A DNA stretch of 11,802 nucleotides from Cephalothrix spiralis (Eukaryota > Nemertea > Palaeonemertea > Archinemertea > Cephalotrichidae). The notes beneath the pieces were generated by a model. It was not told the DNA's origin and searched no databases. It saw only the letters and a list, made by a program, of their open reading frames with translations. The stretch lies in the NCBI GenBank assembly GCA_032353305.1, contig JAUCNG010366040.1, forward strand, positions 1-11,802. Reading direction: 5' to 3'. Below, piece by piece: positions 1 to 9,800 of this stretch (the stretch's first letter is position 1; every line of letters starts with the position of its first letter). Both the position numbers and the translations under genes were made by a program.

Positions 1-748
1 CTAAATGAAAGCCTGCCTACAGGTTTACCATTGGTCAAAATTTGAATCCGCCCTTATAATTATTTTGGTTGAAAATCGAAAAATAAGTATTTTTGCATTC
101 TTTCTGGGCCCCCCTGTATAGTTAGCCGTGGTAACTTTGGGATATTATGATTATTTGTTCAAATTAGAACGAAAAATAATCAACCGAATGCTTAGTATAA
201 ATAGAATGACAGTTCATAATTGCGAGCAGGGGCAACTTTTGAAAACGAAATTTGGCATGAAAGACCAAAGGTAAATTAAAATGTAATAACCTTTGTGTCA
301 ATAAATATCTATAGATAAAATTTATACATGAAATACAGCTACAAAATATTTATCAACTGCCAAACTTCGAGACCTCGGAGGTTCGGACTATCGAAAATTA
401 TCGTATTAATAAAAGATTCTTCTGCTGGAAGCTCAAAACTAGTTTTGATTAAAACTTGATTAGTGAGGGGCTTTACCAAAATAATTGTGGGATATCATTT
501 CTAATACACTGAAACTGATTTTGGTTTAAATCATGCTATTAATTATGGCAAAAAACCAGTATAAGGATCAAATTAAATATCTCCAGTCCCCAAAACAATC
601 TCCTAAAGATCATTTTACGCCCGTTAGCAGTTTTTTAACATACATGCATGTATAAAGTTTATCGACAGATAACTCATTTTTGCAATATTTTCAATGAACA
701 CAGTCATGTTCTTCAATACAAATTATGCAAAACTAAGATGTGACTCAC
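1..748. other. Intron after E14 (3' side), no exon recognised
   Basis: E14 ends in phase 1 with a GTGAGT donor, so the coding region continues beyond the window edge or in an exon too short to recognise. I see no Ig, FN3 or linker-like sequence in these 748 nt, only AT-rich sequence and a short odd palindrome around 371-383. Confidence 0.6.
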
Positions 749-829
749 TTTCACGACCTCTTCCTCGTTCGCGTCCTCGGCCTGGCCTAGCTGAAAACCT
801 TCCTTCACGATCAGGCACATTAGAAGGTC
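749..829 (-). CDS. Exon E14: short Arg/Gly-rich linker exon
   Basis: This 81-nt phase 1-1 exon has acceptor TTTTAATTTAAG and donor GTGAGT, and its frame fits E13. It encodes about 27 residues: GPSNVPDREGRFSARPG, then alternating Arg-Gly/Arg-Glu pairs. The stretch is GC-rich against very AT-rich flanks and is strongly basic. It is too short for a domain and would be a disordered linker after the d-type FN3. Arg-x-Ser in GRFSAR fits a minimal basophilic-kinase site. Linker phosphorylation by PKA controls catch in molluscan twitchin, but assigning that role here is inference. Skipping this exon would keep the frame. Confidence 0.65.
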
Positions 830-3800
830 CTTAAATTAAAATATACATATACAAATTTGATGTGTAGGATTTCTGTGTGACCTAATAAAGGTCACATAGG
901 TCAAAAATTCAAAATGGTGGCAAAAATTAAATGATACATGCAAGTTGAAGCTCTGGCAGTATTTTCCACCTTTTTTTCTTTGTCGCCTGTCTTTCAATGA
1001 GGGCGCCTTGATGCAATTTCAAAGGGAACTACATGTACAATGTAACTGCAAATTCTTCATGAGACCATTCTTCATGATACCAAAAACGGTTAGAATAAAA
1101 AAACTAAAGCTTCATCGATGTCTAGTTCTATCGTCTTGACGAACATTCGTTGTGCCAAATATTCATTTTCTTAAATACATAATAATATGTATATTAGGTT
1201 TACTCTGCCAAGTTTGGATGATTTTAAGTACATACATGTAGTTGAAAGCTAGTTAGATCGTCTGTTTTTCGTCTATGATATGAATTAAATCCCTCGTTCC
1301 AGAACTTGTGCAGTTTCAAAATCGAATTACCGTAGTAAAACAGTCAATAATATTATAATATTGGACTAATAGATGTGTGGTAATCTATAAAAAGAGCTAA
1401 CTTTATATAACCTCGCGCAGTGCTAAATTTATTGAAAATTTATCAACAACATTATGATCTTTCAACATAATTGTGGTTGTTCAACATTTTGGTCTTTCGA
1501 CACGGCCATTCAAAATTTTGGTCATTTAACATTTTGGATTCAACATTATGGGATCATAAATCAAATACTTTAAAATGCTGCCCTAAGTCAGCTTTACGTG
1601 TTTAAAAAAATCTTCATGTCAAAAGATAATAGTTTTTGTTATTTTTAATCGTTTGAAACGCCCATTTTGTGATAATTAGAACGAAATACCCTAACCTCAA
1701 TAAGTGCATATTCGCGAAGTGCATATTTTACATTGGAACGGAACGTTGTGCATGCTCTTGCAGGGCTTTGACTGTAAGTTGACTATAATCAGGAGTCTAT
1801 AGACTCCTGCTATAATCGATGTAATTATTGTTAAGATTATTATTATGGGATAGTATTTTGGAAACTCACCAAATGAACATTTAAGCTTGACTGGTTCTCT
1901 TATTTCTGCTTTGTCACTGGTTCCAATCTTGTTTATAGCACTGACTCCAATATAATATTGATTTCCTTCAGTAAGTTTTGGTACGATGAATTTGAAAGTA
2001 TATTTTCCGACGCGTCCGGCATAAGACCATATGGTACGTTTGACATCACGTTTGTAAATTGAGTACTCGATTATCGGTGAGCCTCCATCTGATTTTAGTT
2101 CAGACCATGTGATAGTGACGCTGTCTCTTTGAACATCAACAACCTTGACATCAATTGGTGGTTCTGGTTTTTCTGAAAATATAAGGTATTTAGGCGGCTC
2201 TTAATCACGGTTTACTTAATATCGTCTCTAAACTAAATGCAATCGTATTATTTTTTTTACCAAATTAGAGAAATGAAATAACAAAAATATAACAATTTAC
2301 CGATGATCAGGACATCAAAATTCCTTGTGTCTTTGCCAACATTATTTTCGGCAATAACCATATATTTGCCCTCGTCATCTTTAGTACTGTTCTTGATCTT
2401 CAAAACAGAATTAGTGGAGCTAGTTTCGATAATTGATCTATTGTTATCAATTGGCATGTAGTTGTATAACCAAGTTAATTTTGGAGTTGGTAAGCCACTA
2501 AAGCTGATCCGGATCATTAGAAATGAACCAGAACTGACACTCGTGTTGTTGTATTTCTCTTCAATCTTTGGTGGAACTAAAACAATAGGTGATAAGTTAA
2601 TGAAAATAACCAGTAAACAAACAAACAATTCATAATTTATATTCGTTTCAAATTATATTATGAGATCTCTTTATATAAACAGAATGCATGTATATTATCC
2701 TTAGGTTAAAAATTAAAAGACATAAGTGCATACAATTTTGCATATAAATATTTTAGGAAAGATGGTACTTTTTGTACTTAGTTTACTTTGGTAGTCATAA
2801 GAAGGATATTTTTAAAGATACAAATCATTTCATGTGTAACTTTAGTGATGGAATACTTCTCTGTGAAACGCCTACATACTCGAAGCTTTTTAAAGCTATA
2901 AAATTGAAAATTTTAAACAAATATTCTAAAAATGGAAGTCATAAATATAGGTTCCTTGAGGATTACTCGCAGTCCCACATTACCGAAAACCTTCACTAAC
3001 TCTAATACAGATTTGATATTGGCATACTTACTATAAACAGTAAGTTTTGCTGATGTTTCAAGGCGTCCTAAGGCGTTTGAAACTTTACATTTGTAACTAG
3101 CAGCGTCAGTAACTTCTGTTTGTGTGATAGTCAGAGAAGCGACATCGTCACCATAACTCATCTGGTATTTCTGACTATGACGAATTTCACGACCGTCCTT
3201 AAACCAGTGAACTTCCGGTTCTAGCTTTCCTGATTTGATACTGCATATCAATAAGGCTGCCTTTGGTGCAACAATGGTGAAGTCCGAAAGCTCAGTGATG
3301 ATTGCAGGAGGATCACCGACTGAAATGAAGATGAATATCAAATTACAAACATCACATTATGGTTTATCTCGATCGTATCAGACCTTATTTTTATTTTGTA
3401 TTTAATGTAAATAAATAAATTGACTGCTTTGACAAGTCAAATATGGAATAGGAAAACATACTGATTGGTTCCTTGATTGTAACAGGAGCTGCAGTGGAGG
3501 TGAATAGTCCGACTCCAGCTTTGTTTTCAGCAGCAATTCTGAATTCATATTCGTATCCTTCTTTCAGGCCTTCCACGGTATACGTTGAGATCTTGACTTG
3601 TTCAAAGTTGGCACGAAGCCATTTAAATGTTCCGACAGTTTTGTATTCGATGACGTAGTTGATGATAGGACTGCCTCCGTCAATGGAAGGTTCACCCCAA
3701 ACAAGAGTAGCAGTCTTCTTTGACATATCAACAATCTTTGGTTTGATAGGATTACCAGGTTTATCTGAAATAAGGATGAATTTTACATATGCATTTTATT

Positions 3801-6800
3801 TACATTACAGATTCAAAAAATGTCATCATTGAGATAATCATTTTGAAAATATTATAAAAAAGCTTTAACTAGTCCCTTAATTGGTTTCTTTAGGTACACC
3901 AACGTATCATATTAAAAGCTTTAAGAATTTATAATAAATTCATATACAAAAACTGAATGGAAATGACACTATACCGAATGGATTCTTGGCAGTTACTGGC
4001 ATCGATGTCTCCACAGGTTCACCAACTCCAAATTCATTTTCAGCACGGACTTGGAACACATATTGTGAACCTTCTGATAGCCTGGTGTTATCATATGACA
4101 TGTCGCTTGTGTGTCCAACTATTAGCCATGTTCGTTGGAACGGTTCACGTCTTTCGATGACGTAACCGGTAATTCGGCTACCGCCATTATCTTCAGGTGC
4201 ATTCCATGTCAATGTTAGAGAATCGGCATGAATATCTGTTGTCTTGAGATCTTTGGGTGCACTTGGTACAACTGAAAGTTAAAAGTAGGATTCAATTACA
4301 TTTCAATTAAAATGGTGTGCCTATGACGAATAAATCAGATCAAATTAAAAGCATTTGTTTGAAAGATAAAAGATGGCTTTTAAAACCTAGTCTTACCGAA
4401 GACCAATTAATGAGATACAACACCATAGGCGCCTGTATCGACAATATATGTGAGGTCAATGTGAAATATGGTTTACACAGCTGCGACACCACAGTGCTAG
4501 CTGAGGTTTACTGTAACACGGTAATCAGAACAGCGGTTACCGCGGTACAATTACCGCGCAAGCTACCGCAAATGTAAAAATCTTATGAAACGGCCTTTTA
4601 TGACAAAATTATTGCGATTATATCAAATCAATCTTTTAATTAAATCATTAAAAGTTTCAATGAACGGAACTGTTGAAATTATTGTTATTGAATTTTTTAA
4701 CAAGGACTTACCCAATACTTTAATATTGACAGAGAGGTTAAAGTTGCCGAATTTGTTATCCAATGTCAACTTATAGGTTCCGTCATATTTCTTTACGGCT
4801 CGGCGGACAATTAATGACGTCATATTGTTGATAATTTTAACTCTTAAGTTAGTAGTTTGCTCAAGAATTCTGTCGTTGAATTCCCAGGTAACTGTTGGTT
4901 GAGGACTACAGCTGAATGGTATCTCAATTAGAGCCGAGGCACCAGTCTTGAGAACAATGGTGTATTTGAACTTTTCAATATTTGTCAGCATGGGTGCTGC
5001 TTCTACATAAAGATATGCCTTAGAGCTTAATTTATTGATGAGGCAGGTATATTCAGCATTATCCTTTATGCTTACTTCATCGATAATCAAACGATGAGTT
5101 TTGTTCTCACTTTCGGTTTTGTATTTGTAGTTTTGTGTTAAAGGTTCACCATTTTTTAACCAAGTAGCATTGAGGTTAGGAAGTGAAACTTTGCATTCAA
5201 ACTTAGCATTGGCGGGTACCTGTTTAATTATGACGTCTTCTAACTGTTTGGTGAATTTGACCTCTGAAATATTAAGATAATAATAAAGTTAGTGATCCTC
5301 AAAGACTTTTTTTTATCATAAATAAGGCAATAATATTTACATTCTTAGTATATTTTTTTAACGTATTTTAATAAATACTTCTTCCCTATTCCATTTCCAG
5401 TTTGTAATATTAACGAAGGCCGCTGTGATGGGAACTTCGTCCCAAAACTTAATAACTATAAATTCATTATCAAAAATAGTTTGCTACTTCCCGTATATAT
5501 TGTGATCAAAATTAAGAGAGATTCATTGTATCTTAATTGCTGAGTCTGATACATCAGACGTAGCTTGGCAAGCAATATTTTCGGCTGTAACTCAAAATAT
5601 TCATATTCAAGATGAATGATGGTGAATTCGTTACTTGTGACCCTCAACTTGGTGTTTACAGTAGTTCATATTTGTCTTTTTCATGTTTGTTTACCTTCTT
5701 CCGGGCGATTCGACTTTGTATCCGCCGTGTTGACATTATATCCGCCGTGTTGACATTCGGAATCTTTTAAAGAAAAATCGATTTTTATAAGTTAAAAATG
5801 CAATAAATAAATTATGGTCGGATAATAAAATTATTATTGACTCTTTTACTAGGGTGATTCGATTTTGAAACTGCACAAGTTCAGGAACGAGGGCTTTAGC
5901 CTGAGTTCTGGAACGAATTTTTAATTATGTTGCAAAACTGAGGACCAGAATATTTAAAACCCAAAATGTTGGAAGACTAAAATGTTACAAAAGGACCAAA
6001 ATTGTTGAAAATGATAATTTGAATGATAAACTCTATTTAAGATGTACATGTATAAGGTAATGAATATGTTCAAATATGATAATACTCCTATTATTTACAA
6101 AAATGACAGCATCATACATGACGAGATAAGATTTAACTCCTAATCTCATCAGAAGTGATCAAATGATTATTAGAGCTGCGGTTCGATAATAAATGGATAA
6201 CATTGACGAGGCCTAGGTCGACGAGTTAGTTTAAGATTGAACCTTTCCAGCGACATAAAGTTTGCTCGGGTCCAGACGGTTCAAATTATTGTCGAAAAAA
6301 TGTTTTTGTAAGACTCTCGCTCTCTCGAAAACCTAATGTCATTTTCAACATTTCGACATTAAGGGATTTAACGATTTGTCATTCAACATTATGGTCATTC
6401 ATAAACAAACTATTCGTAATTAAAAACATAACAATTACAAATTTATAAAATGAAATACATTATCACCCTGGATCCAATAAAGTCTATAGTCTCTCGATAC
6501 ACTGAATGAGTATTTTGACAATTTATTAGTGATTGATAAAAAAATATTTTACGGGATAGCAAGAATTTATCACAAGTTAAGAATTTAAAGTCATCGAATG
6601 CAAACAATGTTGTGCTTGCTCTTGTGGGGGTTTGACTGTTAATAAATGACTATTATTGATGTAATTTTTAAAGGATACTTTTTTGGAAACTCACCAAATG
6701 GACGTTTAGGTTCGACTGGTTCTCTTATTTCTGCAGTGTAACTGGCTCCGATATTGTTTTTAGCTCTGACTCCAATATAATATTGATTTCCTTCAGTAAG

Positions 6801-9800
6801 TTTCGGTACGATGAACTTGAAAGTACATTTGCCGACACATCCGGCATAAGACCATTTTGTGCCTTTGGGATCACGTTTGTAAATTTTGTACCCAATTATC
6901 GGTGAGCCTCCATCTGATTTTAGTTCAGACCATGTGATAGTGACGTTGTCTATTTGAACATCAACAACCTTGACATCAATTGGTGGTTCTGGTTTGTCTG
7001 AAAATATAAATAATGTATTTAAGCGGCTCTACATTTATATCACCGTTAATTAACATAATACCGTCACTAAACTAAATGCAATATTATAATTATTACCAAA
7101 TTAGAGGAATAAAAATCGATAATGAAAAATAACAAACTAAAACAATATTTACCTCTGATTAGGACATTCAAATAACATGTGTCTTTGCCAACATTATTTT
7201 CGGCAATAACCATATATTTGCCCTCGTCATCTTTAGTACTGTTGTTGATCTTCAAAACAGAATTAGTGGAGCTAGTTTCGATAATTGATCTCTTGTTATC
7301 AATTGGCATGTAGTCGTGTAACCAAATTAATTTTGGAGTTGGTAAGCCACTGAAGCTGATCTCGATTATTAGAGATGAACTAGCATTGACACTCATGTTG
7401 TTGTATTTCTCTTCATAGTCAATCTTTGGTGGAACTAAAACAATAGATGATTGGTTAATGATAGTAGCAAAAACAATAACATTAAAAGTACATAATGTAC
7501 ATTCAAATGATATTTACATCTTGTTACAAAACTTAATACATGTATACATCATTATGTTAAAAGGTAGGATATATCAGTCCTGTAAGAAGATGTTGCTATA
7601 CATTAAATTTTTATGACAGATCTCAGTTTGAATTTTAACAAAACTATTTTTGACTTTTATTTTTGATTATTTTTGAACGATATTACAATTTTTTTTATAT
7701 TTTACGATTTCGAAAAATCTCGTTTAATTTTTTAAAAGGCCTATCAACTCTTAAATTGCAATAAACTTACAAAGAACGGTAAGAATGGATTCAGAAACAA
7801 CCTTGCCGACGATATTCGAAGCCTCAACTGTGTATTTTCCTGTGTCACCTTGAGCAGTGTTTTGGACATTAAGTTTAGCTTTCTGATTGGCGTATGAGAT
7901 TTTAAATTTGCTGCTGTCTGATACTTCTCTATTGTCCTTAAACCATCTGATGGTTGCTTCAGGATCACCAGGATGGATATCACAATTTAGTGTTGCAATT
8001 TCAGAAGATCGTGCTTCAACATCAATAAGAGGAGCAGCAATTATTGGAGCAGTACCAACTGAAGAAGAAAAAGGAAATTTTGATGTATTTGATTTATCCA
8101 TTTGAAAAGCATTAAATTAGTTATAATATGTTAAGGCATTATATGCTTACCAACTGGTTCAGTGGTTCTGACTGATTTCTCAGACAAAACAAATTGTCCT
8201 TGACCTGCTTTGTTTATCGCTGCTACACGAAACTCATATTCTTGGTTCTCTTCCATCCAATAAATAATGAGTGAAGTGGATGTGGATTTGATTTCTACTG
8301 AAACTGGTTTCCATTTGAATGCTTTAACCTTACGAAACTCAACGGTATAATTAGTTATTGGGGTACCACCGTCATATGTTGGTGCTGTCCATGTGAGTTT
8401 TGCAGTTTTCCTAGTGGCGGCGGTTGGCTTGAGACCACTTGGTTTTCCTGGTTTATCTAGAAAACGAAAGTACAATTATTAATCCGGGCGCTGAAAAGCA
8501 ACGGTCAGATGTCAAACATAAACGTAATAGATTTCAAATTTTAACAGTTCTGAAAACTGGATCGAGATTCCATAGTTTCACAAAAATAGGTCTCAATGCT
8601 TTTTTAATGTTTATCTATAGTAAAGCAATACGAACAAATACTTGGAAATGGCCCAGTAGATTTCTTGAAAACAGTCTTGAAAACCGGAGATTTTTTAGGT
8701 TTTACAAATATATGTCTTAGTGCTTTTTTAATGCCTATAGTTACGACACTGAATTAAAAGTAATTGTATAATAATTAACAGGCCGGGTTAATAATCGAAA
8801 ATGAAATAAAAAAGATAAAATAAATTTACCACTGATTAAGACATTCAAATTACATGTGCTTTTGCCAACATTATTTTCGGCAATAACATCATATTTGCCC
8901 TCGTCATCTTTAGTACTGTTTTTGATCGTCAAAACAGAATTATTGGAGCTAGTGTCGATTATTGATCTCTTGTTATCAATTAGTATGCTGTTGTGATACC
9001 AAGTTAATTTTGGAGTTGGTAAGCCACTGAAGCTGATCTGGATTTTTAGAATTGAACCAGCATTGACACTCATATTGTTGTATTTCTCTTCATAGTCAAT
9101 TATTGGTGGAACTAAAACAATAGATGATTGGTTAATAATGGTAGCCAGTATAAAACAAAATAAAAATAACATTAACATAATGTACATTCAAATGAGTTTA
9201 ACATATATATTATCATTATGTTAATAGTAGGATACCAGTCTTGAATGAAGATGTCACTAGACATTGCATGGCTTGTATTATTTGATTTTAAAAACACTGC
9301 ACTTTTTTAGTACTTTTAGGGAATTATGAGAATGAGATGCACAGAATGACGGCTCAAAATATGAATATTTACAAAATTCTTTTCGTCCTTATTTTTTTTC
9401 TCATAAATTTTTTTTTATTTCTTAAAGGCTGATTTCGAACCCATTATTGTCATTTATATGTACTTACAAAAAACGGTAAGATTTGATTCAGAAACAATCC
9501 TGCCGACGATATTTGAAGCCTCAACTCTGTATTTTCCTGTGTCACCTTGAGCAGCGTTTTGGACATTGAGTTTAGATTTCCCATTGGCGTATGACATTTT
9601 GAATCTTCGGCTGTCTGATGATACTTCTTTATTGTCCTTAAACCATCTAATGGTTGCTTCAGGATGACCGAGGTGGATACCACATTCAAAAGTTGCAGTT
9701 TCAAGAAAACGTGCTTCAACATCAGTAAAGGGAGCAGTAAATCTTGGTACAGTACCAACTGTAGAAGGCAAAGGGGGAATAATGCAAAAGCAGGAGTAGG

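Larger units (their letters stand above)
830..1869. other. Intron E13-E14
   Basis: A 1040-nt intron. Near E13 it shares a GTGC(A/T)TGCTCTTG block with the intron after E7. It holds the palindromic insertion at 1783-1817, the degenerate array at 1442-1553 and the 38-nt repeat at 1291-1328. A 64-codon plus-strand open frame at 945-1139 shows no coding character. Confidence 0.7.
5264..6694. other. Intron E7-E8, large and repeat-bearing
   Basis: At 1431 nt this is the largest complete intron. Near E7 (about 6600-6694) it resembles the intron after E13. It holds the candidate micro-exon at 5695-5763, one copy of the 38-nt inverted repeat (5856-5893) and two short arrays in opposite orientations (5941-6015 and 6336-6402). 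The stretch 5386-5690 contains a 63-codon minus-strand open frame with no recognisable domain and no convincing splice context. I do not call it a gene. Confidence 0.7.

Noticed and set aside
945-1139. Plus-strand open frame of 64 codons
   Set aside because: Intronic, low-complexity hydrophobic/basic translation without family resemblance.
1442-1553. CRISPR-like array
   Set aside because: Units are degenerate, contiguous and of variable length, without regular spacers, in a eukaryotic intron.
4317-4577. Plus-strand open frame of 86 codons in the E8-E9 intron
   Set aside because: No recognisable domain, no conserved motif, no promoter or splice context; it lies inside an intron of the minus-strand gene and is probably chance or an old repeat fragment.
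5456-5647. Minus-strand open frame of 63 codons as another exon or gene
   Set aside because: No Ig, FN3 or other domain is visible and no phase 1-1 splice-site pair frames it convincingly.
5695-5737. Alternative first exon starting ATG-TCA-ACA (MSTRRIQSR...) before the GTAAAC donor
   Set aside because: This frame would leave the donor in phase 0, which does not fit the phase 1 acceptor of E8. The phase 1-1 micro-exon reading fits better.
8439-8720. Plus-strand open frame of 93 codons
   Set aside because: Runs antisense from the E4 5' end into intron E3-E4 and over a direct repeat; no coding signature.
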